Shown here piece by piece: positions 1-10,480 of a stretch of DNA of 64,000 bases. Under the pieces are notes generated by a model. That model was given only the letters and a program-made list of their open reading frames with translations, did not search any database and was not told the origin of the DNA. The stretch lies in NCBI GenBank assembly GCA_035578905.1, contig JAQJVL010000667.1:119501-183500 (forward strand), read 5' to 3'. Within the stretch, counting starts at the first letter, position 1. Each line of letters opens with the position of its first letter. This DNA is from Stictocephala bisonia. Lineage: Eukaryota > Arthropoda > Insecta > Hemiptera > Membracidae. Both the position numbers and the translations under genes were made by a program.

Positions 1-2587
1 AATATAGACTTGTCTGTTGACAGTTTCACTGGTCACAAATTCATCTCAGACATGTCGTCATATGGATTATATAATATAATCTCTTCCTACACTAGAGAAG
101 CCTTATGCTCTGAAACCTTAATCGACCACATATTTACTGATGTTGCTCTTGCCAAAGGAGAAGTCGTAAAATCGATTTTATCAGACCACTATGCCCAAAC
201 AGCAACTTTTAACATAACCGTCGAAAGTAAAGCAAAAGTGGCAAGATATAAATATAACAGAAGTTTTAAAAAAACAAACATGGAAACATTTAAGTTATTG
301 TTAAAACGAGAAACGTGGAATGATACATACAGAGCACAGAATGTGGAGGAAAAGTATAATGAGTTCAGCATGCAACTGAGATATTATTTTGAAACAGCAT
401 TCCCAAGAAAATTAAAAAAAATAAATGTTAAAAAAAAGAAAAGATTGAATTCTCAGAAGAACTTAAAACATTTAAAGACCAATGTCACATATTTTACGAA
501 AAAACAAAACACCTAAATTCTGACCATTTTTCAAGGCAGTATTATATCAGATTAAAATATAAATACAGAAAAATGATCCAACAAGCTAAATGTGACAAAA
601 TACGGGAAACAATAGAAAACTCTGACAATAAAACTAAGACTGTTTGGAAGATAATAAATGACCATAGACCAAAAGCGAGGAAAGAAAATACAAATATCAC
701 ACTTGTGAACAGTGAAGGAAAATCGGTAACTGAACCAAAAAAAGTCTGTGATACTTTGAATGCACACTTTGTTGAAGTAGGAGATGGCATTAAAAAACCA
801 GTCAGCCATGATAAGTTTGAAATAATTAACAATAGGCTCAACAGTTCATCGTTCTTCCTCACCCCTGTTAATGAAAATGAAATTAAAAGCATTATAACTG
901 GCATGAAAAGCAAAAACTCGGCAGGAGTTGATGAACTATCTCCCAAAATGCTAAAAGCCATCAGCGAATTCGTGACAGCACCTTTATGCCATCTGGTGAA
1001 TTCTTCCTTTGTTGAGGGTAAATTTCCTTCAGCCCTAAAATTAACAATGGTCAGGCCCATATTAAAAAAAGGTAATGAGGGTTCATGTGATAATTATAGG
1101 CCAATTAGCTTGATTTCAACTGTATCCAAGATTTTCGAGAAGGCTGTATTAAATAGACTATGTACATTTCTGGAAACACGCCAAATACTTTATCAAAACC
1201 AACATGGCTTCGTTAAGAATAGATCAACGACAAGTGCTATACTGAGCCTAATAAACGGCATAGTAACAGATTTAGATAGTGGACAGCGTGTATCAGGCCT
1301 ATTTTTTGATCTCAGCAAGGCCTTCGATATGGTTAATCATGATCTGCTGCTTAAGAAGATGTGCCAACAGGGGATCAGAGGTGTTGCACTGGACTGGTTT
1401 GCTTCCTACTTAGACAAGAGAGAACAGTTTGTTGTAATACCTGATATCGATGATTCTGGCTATTTACGACGTTACGCCTAATCCAGGGCTCTGATCAAGA
1501 GAGGGGTGCCCCAGGGGTCTGTTTTGGGCCCAACTTTGTTCCTTCTTTTCATAAACAATCTACCCAATAGTGTAAGTTTAGCTAAAATATGTCTTTTTGC
1601 TGATGACACCTCCCTCACACTTTCTAGTCCTTGTAACGAGTCATTGGAACAAATTGTCTTCTCTGAATCCAACAATCTTTTACAATGGTTTCAAAATAAT
1701 CAATTAATCTTAAATGCTGACAAAACTCAACTTTTAAATTTCTATATCTCAAATAGGACATTTGGAGCAAACGATGGGTTAAATGTTCTTCTTGGAGACT
1801 CAATTGTGTATTCATCCCAGGAAGTTAAATTCCTAGGCCTTACTCTTGATGACAATCTAAACTACCACAAACACATTGAATCTGTAACCAAAAAAGTGTC
1901 TACCGGCGTCTTTATCCTTCGAACCTTAAAAAAGTTTGTGAGCAGTGAGGTTCTTCTTTCTGCCTATTATGGAACTATTTTTCCTTATCTGTCATATGCA
2001 GTACCAGTTTGGGGAAGTGAAAGCTAGAGGACCTTACTATTGTTTCGACTACAAAAGAAGGTTATAAGAGTCATATTCTCTCTCCCTAGAGGCCATTCAT
2101 GCAGAGAGATTTTCAGGACCAACAACATTTTAACATTCCCTTCAATTTACATCTTGGAGACCTTGTTGTTTGTCAGGAAAAATATTTCTGTGTTCAGCTC
2201 TCCTTCCAGTAACAGATATCCACTCCGAAATACCAATAATATTTCAATTCCCAGACATTCCACTTCATTTTTCCAAAAACAGTTCCAGTACAATGCCATC
2301 AAACTCTACAATAGTCTTCCAACATCACTAAAGATCGAGCAGGATCACAGGGCTTTTAAGAGGGGGGTAAAAAGAATGCTTTTAGATGCAGTGGTCTACA
2401 GCGTCCGTAATTTCCTGGCTGGTAGTCACTAACTCTGTTGACATAAAAATTGTAATTGGTTGACAACAATTTGTAATTGGTTTTAATTAGTATTAAAGTA
2501 ATTATTTCACTTAGTTACATTGATGACTTGGCTAATGCAATCTTGTTTTGTTGATCTGGCTTAATAAATGAAAAAAAAAAAAAAAAA
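1..2587 (+). mobile_element. 5'-truncated non-LTR retrotransposon (jockey/CR1-type LINE)
   Basis: The window opens inside the endonuclease part of a LINE ORF2 and runs through reverse transcriptase to a short 3' UTR. The 3' end has AATAAA-like sequence at about 2563 and a 17-base A run at 2571-2587, as expected of a polyadenylated retrotransposed copy. The 5' end and target-site duplication lie outside the window, so the insertion length is unknown. A poly(A) tail favours the jockey side of the jockey/CR1 group; this is inferred from motif style only. The copy is dead because its ORF is broken three times. Confidence 0.9.
10..2432 (+). pseudogene. LINE ORF2 remnant: endonuclease C-terminus plus reverse transcriptase
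   Basis: The product would nick target DNA and reverse-transcribe the element RNA in the nucleus. Frame 1 (10 to about 430) carries the end of an exonuclease/endonuclease/phosphatase domain with DHIFTD and the SDH motif. A frameshift in the A-rich stretch at 431-443 moves the protein to frame 3, where it runs to 2432. RT motifs follow in order: GVDELSP near 920, YRPISL near 1095, FFDLSKAFD near 1305, PQGSVLGP near 1510 and the catalytic FADD at 1596-1607. Two in-frame stops interrupt frame 3: TAA at 1479-1481 and TAG at 2025-2027. The C-terminal part after 2040 has the usual NSLP-type end. Clade assignment is by eye. Confidence 0.88.
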
Positions 2588-2758
2588 CTGTGGTAGATTA
2601 CAGGTCTATTTAAAGTTAACTCTTTAAAATCAAAATAAACAAGTTTAGTTTTATTGACATTAACAAACATTTTGTTTTTGAAACACCAACATCGTAATAT
2701 ATTTAAGTCACTTTAAATATGCTGAAATTATAATTATGGATTATTATCCATAATTATA

Positions 2759-2846
2759 ATTTCATTATAATTGATGCCTTGTATCCATAATTATGGATCT
2801 ATTATCCATAATTATGGATACAAGGCATCAATCATTGATGAAATTG
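2759..2846. repeat. Long AT-rich hairpin with 29-bp perfect arms
   Basis: Bases 2770-2798 and 2804-2832 are perfect reverse complements separated by a 5-base loop (2799-2803). Each arm also contains the self-complementary motif ATCCATAATTATGGAT. Weaker pairing extends outward to about 2759 and 2846. It lies between the poly(A) tail of the LINE and the Penelope-like fragment. It could be the end of a small foldback element; no family was recognised. Confidence 0.8.
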
Positions 2847-2936
2847 GAAGTAGAATAAAGAAGAAAATAGAAAATAAAATTTGAGACGATAAACGAACAA
2901 CATTTAAAAAAGAAAAATCCGATAAAGAATAGAAGT

Positions 2937-3365
2937 ATGTATTACAATGGACCGTTAACACAAAAAGTTGGTAATAGATTTAAGAAATTCAATTTATCAG
3001 TAGCTTTTAAGACTTGTAATACTATGTCCAACATTTTACATCCGAATATTGAAAGTGAAGATAAATACAATAATTCAGGAATATATAGGATTAACTCTAA
3101 TGATTGTAATATTATGTTTTACATAGGTCAGACTGTAAATTTTAACAAAACATATAAATACCATGTCTCTGCTTTTAAAAACAAGAAACCTGAAAGATCT
3201 AATGTAACTAAACACCTTCTGAATTGTACCCACAGTTTGAATAAAATAGATGAACCTGTAGATATTCTGAAAGTTTGTAAGAAGGGTCGTACTATGAATG
3301 CTTTGGAAGAGTTAGTTATTTTTAAAGAAAAATGTAAAGATCGTGATAAATTAATGAATGAATAG
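2937..3365 (+). pseudogene. GIY-YIG endonuclease domain, C-terminus of a Penelope-like retroelement
   Basis: This 142-aa reading frame matches the layout of the GIY-YIG nuclease that follows the reverse transcriptase in endonuclease-positive Penelope-like elements, where it nicks the target site. GIY is at residues 48-50, YIG at 62-64, SNVTKHLL at 88-95 and a conserved NALEEL segment at 111-116. The catalytic arginine expected about 10 residues after YIG is not seen: the region reads KTYKYH (71-76). No RT is recognisable upstream, so this is a 3' fragment and probably inactive. A ribozyme-like core lies 200 bp downstream at 3567. Family assignment is fairly sure; the exact clade is not. Confidence 0.75.
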
Positions 3366-3559
3366 GTTAATTTTGATTCTGAAATAGTTTTTAATAATGT
3401 ATTTTCAGCGACTAAAAGAACAGAAGTAACAGCCAATAGGGATTAACCAATAATATCACAGCAGCCGACATTTTGACGATTCCAACCAATGGGGTCACGT
3501 GATCGTAGACCTATAAATTTTGAGTAGTAGAACACCATCTTCCATTCTTTTGTGAAACC

Positions 3560-3600
3560 CTCTGGTCTGAGGAAGGTGAGCGTGGTTCACCGAAATCGAT
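3560..3600 (+). ncRNA. Candidate hammerhead-ribozyme-like core in Penelope 3' end
   Basis: The string CTGAGGA (3567-3573) fits the CUGANGA core of hammerhead ribozymes. It is followed by a short stem (GGTGA pairing with TCACC) and then GAAA at 3592-3595. Penelope-like elements are known to carry minimal hammerheads near their ends, and a GIY-YIG fragment lies just upstream. Stems I and III and the cleavage site could not be confirmed by eye. Similar cores occur at 34847 and 63258. Confidence 0.45.
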
Positions 3601-3601
3601 A

Positions 3602-3706
3602 TTATATTTGTGCATTTTGTACTTGTATTATAATATATTTGTGCATTTTGTACTTGTATTATAATATATTTGTGCATTTTGTGCTTATATTATAATAAAT
3701 TTGTGT
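3602..3706. repeat. 31-bp tandem repeat, about 3 copies
   Basis: Units begin GTGCATTTTGTACTTGTATT and repeat every 31 bp, starting just after the ribozyme-like core. The last copy is diverged (GTGCTTATATT). It looks like a variable 3' tail of the Penelope-like element. Confidence 0.8.
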
Positions 3707-4350
3707 TATGTGACGTTTACTTGTACTGTATATATACCAAGACGTATTATACTAATTAAAAAACTATTTAATAGATTTATGAAATCAGATATCAACGATT
3801 TGTCAAAGATGAATTTGTTAAATAATTGACTTAGTTTTGGTAAATCTCTTAACACATCAAAGTTATAAACACTTAAAAATTTATAAGTGTATTTTTTACA
3901 GAAAGAAGCTCTAATTTTAATCCAATTAATTAAAAATGCCACTAAACTATAGAAATCAGTTCTTAAGGACTATGTCCGTTAAAATGTTTACGACTTAATT
4001 TTACTGTTTTTTTCCATTCAACTAAAAAACATGTTTGTTCTGCTGATAAACATTGTAATATTATTAATATAAATTTTAATACTCGCTTCAAATCTAAAAA
4101 ATTAACCTATATAACCGGCATGATGAGACTAATAGTAACCTTAAAAGAGTTTGAATGTGAGTTAAGCTATAATAAAAATAAATAAATAAAATTAAAACCA
4201 GGCAGATGACTACAAAAATGTCTGTTAATTGAACTTCTGATTCAATTTATGAAATGAAATTGATGACCAAACGAGTTTTTTTATTTATCGCAACATCATT
4301 TTTTTAATAATTAATTCACACCTAACGAATTTCGTAAGTAATATTTCAAT
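3707..4350. other. AT-rich sequence, nothing recognised
   Basis: No open frame of interest, tandem repeat or RNA gene was seen. A stretch near 4020-4170 may be a further decayed Penelope-type fragment, but no motif is left to support it. Confidence 0.5.
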
Positions 4351-4743
4351 ATACAGGACGTTTGAAAAAGAAAGGCCTGATTTAAAATAACTATATAAAT
4401 GGAAAAAAAAAGATTTAACCAAACACATTGGACATTAAAATACTCACAAAAGAATAAAGTTTACAAAAATGTATCATATATGTTCAATATGTCCTCCACG
4501 GATGACATTTAGTTGATAGCTGAATGTCTGATAGACACTTTACATACAGTTTGGGATGAATTCCGCTGATGACTAGATGTCATCCGTGTTGCAAGTGGAG
4601 GACATATTGAATGTTTAAGATATATTTTTTTAAACTTTATTTTTTTGTAACCATTTTAGTGTCCAATGTGTTTGTGTAAAGCCCTTGTTTCTAATAAATA
4701 TAGCTATTTAAAATCGGGACATTCTTTTTGAAACGTCCTGTAT
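4351..4743. mobile_element. Palindromic MITE with TA target duplication
   Basis: The ends read TACAGGACGTTT and AAACGTCCTGTA, so a TA dinucleotide flanks inverted termini beginning CAGGACGTTT, as for mariner/Tc1-type insertions. The termini stay complementary for about 50 bp (AAAAAGAA..., GATTT.AAATA). Internal arms also pair: TCAATATGTCCTCCAC near 4482 with GTGGAGGACATATTGA near 4597, and ACACATTGGACA near 4423 with TGTCCAATGTGT near 4661. No ORF is present, so it is non-autonomous. Confidence 0.8.
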
Positions 4744-5285
4744 TTATTTTGTTCAACGTGTAATATGAGTTCTTAAAGTCATATACAATATACCTATATG
4801 TAAAGGGTGACGTATTGGGCAAAAATAATTCATCAGCCACCAATGGCAAAGCTCGTGTGTCAACCTCACATCATATTTCTCTGAGTAAACAGTTAGATGG
4901 AATTGAACCTTAATATTTGTGTTTCGCTTATTAATATCACACACACTTTACTCGCCAGTTCACACAGGCTTGCAGGCATGTGTGTGAACGCACTTTTACA
5001 TTATACACATGCCAGTAGTTATATGTATTAATGACTGCAATAAGCACAATATAAATCAACGTAAACCCCGTACGAAGGACGGGTACTGTGCTAGTATCAT
5101 TATAAATGTTTATTCCTAGAATGTCAGTACATTAATGAGGGTTATAAAATAATTCATTTTGTCAACAAATGATATCACAAAATAATTAAAATCAGGAGTG
5201 GTGTATGAATGATATTTATTACTTAATTTTAGTGTTTAAACTTATATTATGTAAGTAATAAAAAAAGTAAATTCTCTTTATTCCT
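4744..5285. other. Unassigned AT-rich intergenic sequence
   Basis: No gene, RNA or clear repeat was seen. A short CA/TG-rich patch lies at 4938-5005. Confidence 0.5.
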
Positions 5286-5725
5286 TATTTATGAGTAAGA
5301 CGCCGATCGTAGATGCAAGGGCGAATATGAGTGGCGAATGAGTGTGATAATTATAGACGAACGAGTGTAGTCATTGTTACTAGCTAAAGTCAACTGTTCC
5401 TTGGGAAGAGCCATTTATTAAGAGCCCAACAACTAAGACAGCTAAGGGAGCTACAGCTTTACGTGGAATATGAACCACGTAGTTTTGGTCTGATTTTCAG
5501 CTAATGACAAGTCTGATAGTTATATTTCCTACACGACACCCAGAAATTGACTACCACCCTACACGGATACCCGAGATTTCTCTAGTAGTGTCTACACTGA
5601 TAGCAACCATTGAGAAGACACCGTGTCGGTATTAAGAGGACCAAATATAGAACCCATCACCTTCAATCTCCACAACACTTTGGCCCCAAGTAGCTGCGTT
5701 ACACCACTGTGCTACTAATACCGAC
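5286..5725 (-). mobile_element. SINE-A copy 1, near full length
   Basis: This is one of 11 loci of a ~440-bp family (SINE-A, local name). Read on the minus strand, the head begins like GGTATTAGTAGCACAGTGG, followed by AGCTACTTGGGG-type sequence and a B-box-like segment (reverse of GAACCCATCACC near 5650). The 3' end is GGCGTCTTACTCATAAATA. Head and tail are the best conserved parts among copies. There are no terminal inverted repeats. Confidence 0.75.
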
Positions 5726-6101
5726 TAATTTAAAAGGCAGTTGCCTAAATACGTAGTTACAATAAATTCTGTGTTAATTTATTTTGAATTTTACAATTAT
5801 AGGTTCTAGAAAATGTAAAATCAATTGCACATGCTAACTACGACAAACATATCTTCTCAAATATAGAGATGGAACAATATATGAGGGGCTTATTGTTATC
5901 AGTGTATGTTGGTTCAGGCGACCTAACGTATGGCGTATTGGAAAACGATTAGGTCTTGTGACTAAACTGTGCGACAACATAATGTTGGTGTTCAGTTGTT
6001 TAGAGTAGGAGGCCTCTTATATAACATATGAATATAATGTTAAAAATACCACTGGCGTAGACAGTAAACAAATAATAATAATAATAAAATATTAAATCGT
6101 T
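5726..6101. other. Unassigned sequence before minisatellite
   Basis: Mostly unrecognised. The motif CTGGCGTAGACAG at 6052-6064 resembles the tail of the second SINE family (CTGGCGTAGATAG near 54989), followed by a short (AAT)n run at 6071-6089, so a decayed tail of that family is possible. Confidence 0.35.
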
Positions 6102-6652
6102 TATCATAGGGTGAGTGGGATGGCCAACCACATCGTGTCATAGAGGGGGGTGGGGTGCCCACCACGTATGTGTCATAGGGTGGGTGGGATGGACAACCAC
6201 TTCATGTGTCATAGGGTAGTTGGGATGGCCCTCCACGTCATATGTCATAGGGTTGGAGTGGTGGGCCACTAAGTCATATGTCATAGGATTGGTGTGGTGG
6301 CCCGCCACGTCATGTGTCAAAGGGTAAGTGGGATGGCCCACAACGTCATGTGTCATAGAGGGGGAGTCGTGGCCAACCACGTCATGCGTCATAAGGTGGG
6401 TAGGATGGACAACCACGTCATGTGTCATAGGGTAGGTGGGATGGCCCTCCACGTCATATGTTATAGGGTTGGAGTGGTGGGCCACTAAGTCATATGTCAT
6501 AGGGTTGGTGTGGTGGCCCACCACGTCATGTGTCAAAGGGTAAGTGGGATGGCCCGCAACGTCATGTGTCATAGGATGGGAGAGGTGACCTACCACGAAA
6601 TTTTTAATAGGGGGTTGGTATTGCCCTCCGCGTCATGTGTTATAGAGTAGGT
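6102..6652. repeat. 36-bp minisatellite with 216-bp higher-order repeat
   Basis: About 15 units of 36 bp with cores such as GGGTGGGATGGCCAACCAC and TCATGTGTCATAGGG. Because 36 is a multiple of three it leaves long frames on both strands that read GHPTYPMTHDVV-like repeats; these are not genes. Six-unit blocks repeat: the unit at 6324 returns at 6540 with few changes, giving a 216-bp period. Confidence 0.9.
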
Positions 6653-6934
6653 ACTATATTTTCTGATGACTACGGAATTAGTAAACGTTCCGTAGTAAAG
6701 AGTAGGAGGCTGATGTAATTTTCGCGTAGTTAATATTGATATAGTTGAAAAATGTTTTATAATGTGTACTCGGTTTTATACCACTTTTAAGCTGCCCTGC
6801 ATTAGAGGCGTGACTAATTTCGGCCCTCAAGTGTTCAGCTTCCTCAACAGTATTTATTTGTAAAAAATAAAAGTAGTACAAGTTTTTTGTGGTTATTTTT
6901 TGTTTATATTATTATAAATTGTTTATTGTTCTTA
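6653..6934. other. Unassigned sequence between minisatellite and SINE-A copy 2
   Basis: The open frame on the minus strand here (6678-6881) has no recognised features and sits in non-conserved AT-rich DNA. Nothing else was seen. Confidence 0.4.
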
Positions 6935-7348
6935 ATTTTTACAAATGAGACGCCGACACAACTTTCTGCGTATTTTGAGACGAATATGAATGATGATATG
7001 ATTGTAGGATGAGTGTGGATGAATGTAGTCTGGTTAATAATTGAGTTCAACTATTCCTCAGAAAGGACAATTTATTAATAGCTCACCATCTTTGCGTAGA
7101 ATCCGAACCACGTAGTGTTGGTCTGGTTTTCAGCTAATTGATAAGCCTGATACTCAGTTATCTCCCCCACACAACCTTCGTACCACCCAACATGGACACC
7201 CCAGACTTCTCTAGTAGTGTCCACGCCGATAGCAACCATTAAGCGGATGCCATGCTGGTATCAAAAGGACCAAGTATTGAACTTATCGCCTACAATCTAC
7301 CAAACACTTTGTCCCCAAGTAGCTGGGTTATAGCACTGCGCCTTAATG
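6935..7348 (-). mobile_element. SINE-A copy 2
   Basis: Minus-strand copy with head (reverse of AAGTAGCTGGGTTATAGCAC near 7317) and tail (reverse of AAATGAGACGCC at 6942). The middle carries family landmarks such as CTTCTCTAGTAGTGTCCACG near 7206 and CTCAGAAAGGACAATTTATT near 7056. The tail is more diverged than in copy 1. Confidence 0.75.
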
Positions 7349-7636
7349 ATGTTTATTGACGTTACTAACTAATTAAATTACTAGCACAAATATTCCTGTT
7401 ATTAAAGAAATATATTTGTAAATAATATAATCAAGGATATTTTTAAGAAAGTAGTATTGTGTGGCTTTTTGTGAGGACAAAAGCCTAATTCAAACATACG
7501 TTCCTAACTTGCAAAGACAAGTCACATTTGTTTTGTAGACTTGATTAACGTCAACTCAGTGATACAGGAGTCAAAACTTAGTTACACCAGGCGCCAAAGT
7601 TGGGTCAGCCACGTGGCAAGCTACAGCTGTTTCATT
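7349..7636. other. Unassigned AT-rich spacer
   Basis: Nothing recognised between two SINE-A copies. Confidence 0.4.
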
Positions 7637-8270
7637 ATTATTATTCATGCCGATATAGAAATATGGGCAAATAAAAGGAGGTAATGAGTTTGGTGGGTGA
7701 AGATGAACGAGTGCAGTCTTGTTAGTAATTATAGTCAACAGTTCCTTAGAAAGAACCATTTGACCAACCAAGGGACCTACAACTTTATGTGGAATTCGAA
7801 AACCGCTTAGTATTGGTATGATTTTCTGCTTACTGACAAGCCTGATTATCAGATCTCTTCCATATAAAACATCTGGATCCTGACTACCACCCAACACGGA
7901 CCCTTCAAGCTTCTCTAGGTGCTATTCACCTCGATGGCAACTACTGAGCAGACGCCGGGTCAGTGTTAAGAGGACTGGGACCTTTTCCTTTAATTCGCTA
8001 CCACTACTTTGACTAGGTTATGTTAGGTTTGTTTATGTTATGTTGGGTTTGGTTATGGTATGTTAGGTTTGGTTAGGTTATGTTATGTTTAGTTATGTTA
8101 CGTTAGGTTTGGTTATGTTTGGTTAGCCTAAGTTATGGTTATGGTAGTGAATTAACTGAAAAGATCCGAGGGCCGAGTATAAACCTAATCATCCGAGGAC
8201 TGGCCTACAATATCCGCAACACTTGTTCCCCAAGTAGCTGGGTTAGAGCCACTGTGCCACCAGTGTCAAC
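7637..8270 (-). mobile_element. SINE-A copy 3, split by a MITE
   Basis: SINE-A sequence runs from about 7637 to 7981 and resumes from 8164 to 8270, ending with the head (reverse of AAGTAGCTGGGTTAGAGCC). The family's TAAGAGGACC segment is interrupted by the TIR element at 7982-8163. The tail is degraded. Confidence 0.7.
7982..8163. mobile_element. TIR MITE with TTAGG-like internal repeats (copy 1)
   Basis: Inverted termini CTTTTCCTTTAATTCGCTACC and its partner ending GGTAGTGAATTAACTGAAAAG bound a 182-bp insertion in SINE-A copy 3. The interior is a degenerate series of GGTTATGTTA / GGTTAGG motifs. A second, longer copy with the same termini is at 61651-61963. Confidence 0.75.
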
Positions 8271-9390
8271 TTGTACATTACTGTCGGAAATAAAGATTAC
8301 TATCTTTTAAGAGTGATAAGTTAAAATATTTATTACACATTTATTACTTTGAGAGGAATATAATACCCATGTTATGTAATAATGTTATGTGATATTATTA
8401 AAAAATGGCCTGTACAGAATTTGTAAATTAGAATGAAATCACATTAATGTTGTACTTTTTACTTCACTAAGGTGAACTGTTAAGATAAAAAAGGCCTTTT
8501 ACAGCGAGAACAACATCCTTAAAGAAGTCACGTGACATTTAATACAGGGGAACAATGGTGGCAAGGACAATGGAAACTTCTTGGCATGCCAAGGATTTAT
8601 TATTTTTTTATATTTTTTATGTTTCTAGTAATTTTAAGAGGCATGTCAAGATGGCTTTTGAAAAATGACAAGCTCTGTATTCATTTATCTGCAATACATT
8701 TAATAGTTTTAAGCCAAATGACACTAAGAATAACACTCTAAAGCTTGATAGGCTATCGTGTTTCAACTGTGTCCTAGGTGCCCCTGGAGGGTGGCTGGAA
8801 CTGCAGGGTGGGAGTAAACGAGAACGCTAAGACCAAATATTTAATTGTGGGTAGTATACTGACCCTAGTAAAGATAAATGGCACTTTAATAAATCCATTA
8901 ATAATCTGTAACTAGATGCAATATTCATTTACGTAGTTTACTTGTAACTGATTAACTATAGTTAAAAAGTAATTTCCTTAACAAATCCGTAATTTAAAAA
9001 TAAAATTCCCACAATATTTCATCGAACTAAAATGTTAATTAATTTACTATTAATATTTTTTATAACGTTAGTAAATTTATAATTCCATTTAATACTTCTT
9101 AGAAACAGTCAACAATAATAGTGTATATCTAGTTGATTATCAGTAATACGGAAATTCTTAAATTATTGGTTCATTGTTAACTCATTGACACATGTCCTAG
9201 ATATGTTGTTTTGTATCGTAGAAGTAGACTTTCTAAGTAATGCATTGTGCAAACTTATTCAAACCCTTGCCTTCTTTGAATAGTTTTTGAGATTAAGTTT
9301 TTAATGTGACAAGCTGTGGTGAATATGGAGAGTAATTTAAAATAAAGCATGTACTCGTTATTCATTTTTTAACTTGATATATTTAATTCT
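8271..9390. other. Unassigned intergenic sequence
   Basis: Over 1.1 kb without a supported feature. A less AT-rich patch at 8520-8830 contains a 69-codon frame with no recognisable motif. No tandem repeat or RNA gene was seen. Confidence 0.45.
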
Positions 9391-10082
9391 CTACTGGCGC
9401 AATGCTGTAACTCAGCTACTCATGGAAACATAGATATGGAGATTGTACGCTATAGCTGAGGTTCTATATTCAGTCCTTTTAATACTGATACAGGGTCCAC
9501 GCTATATTTGTAAGGGACGTAGACAATACTAGAGAATTTTCGGGTAGAAGTCAGGGTCTAGATGTTGTGAATGGAAAATAATTGAGTATCAGGCTTGTCA
9601 GTTAGATTCCTTGTAAAGTTATAGTCTTTTTAGATATCCTGGCTATTGGACTATTTTATTACATAGCATGTTATATAACTTTCTTGTTCATTTTGATCAA
9701 TATCACTACAAAATTAACTGACACAGAAAACAATGAAATAAACGTAATAACTTAAAAATATAGCAAATATTTTGCTATGATTGCAGCACAAATATATGCA
9801 ATATTAGTTAAAAAAGTAACTAGCAATTTTTAAACAAATTAAATTCTCTGACCTTTAGCGGCTGTCACAGTCAGAGATTCTCCAATTAGTTAACTATTCC
9901 GTTGTATAATCAGTTTATATAAAGTGACTACCAATATTGCCCTAGATATTGGGATATTAATAAGTATCTCTTTCTGAGAAACAGTTGACTTGGTTGATTA
10001 CAATAATTACTCTCATTCATCTTCAATCATCACACTCATTCGCCCATATCTCTATGTTTGGCGTCTAAGTAATAAATAACGA
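9391..10082 (+). mobile_element. SINE-A copy 4, interrupted by a ~290-bp insertion
   Basis: The head starts at 9391 (GGCGCAATGCTGTAACTCAG) and SINE sequence runs to 9655. It resumes at about 9944 and ends at the conserved tail (TTGGCGTCTAAGTAATAAAT). The intervening 9656-9943 is bounded by near-identical 12-mers (TATTGGACTATT and TATTGGGATATT), which look like a target duplication. Confidence 0.7.
9656..9943. mobile_element. Unnamed insertion in SINE-A copy 4
   Basis: About 288 bp bounded by the putative 12-bp duplication described for SINE-A copy 4. It includes the GC-richer motif AGCGGCTGTCACAGTC at 9858, which recurs at 12519 in the duplicated block. No coding capacity and no terminal inverted repeat were seen. 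Confidence 0.5.
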
Positions 10083-10375
10083 ATAATAGTAATATAAATT
10101 ACTTGAAAATACTACCTCAGTTTAGTTGATTTTTACCTTTTGACACCGATATGTGGCACGTATTAGGTTTATAACAAATAAAAATTATTTGAAAAACAAA
10201 TGGAGTTATATTTCTGTGTAATGACTGTAAGCTTGTTAACGTATTATAGCTCGTGCACGCATAAATATCAATAAACCGTAAACCTTCTGTAGTGCCTTCA
10301 CTAAAACTAAGGCATTTCCCGTTACACAGACCTGTACCTAAATCACGGTTTCGCGCCGTCACAGTTCAGCTAAAG
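9685..10375. repeat. Direct duplication, copy A
   Basis: Most of this block recurs downstream at 12335-12815 (copy B) and, after the RTE insertion, at 16805-16935. Shared landmarks are AGCGGCTGTCACAGTC, the SINE-A tail and a GC-richer segment at 10290-10362 (CTAAGGCATTTCCCG, CACGGTTTCGCGCCGT). Copies are diverged but collinear. Confidence 0.75.
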
Positions 10376-10480
10376 TTCTTTTACTAGATAAAGTAAAACA
10401 AATGTATTTTCATACAACGTGCTGTGCTGCAATAACTGAAGCACTGAAAACTGAAAGCAATAATTATTGTTTTCCTAATA

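Noticed and set aside
6138..6596. 152-codon His/Thr-rich repeat protein
   Set aside because: The 36-bp period keeps any frame open; frames are open on both strands and have no other support.
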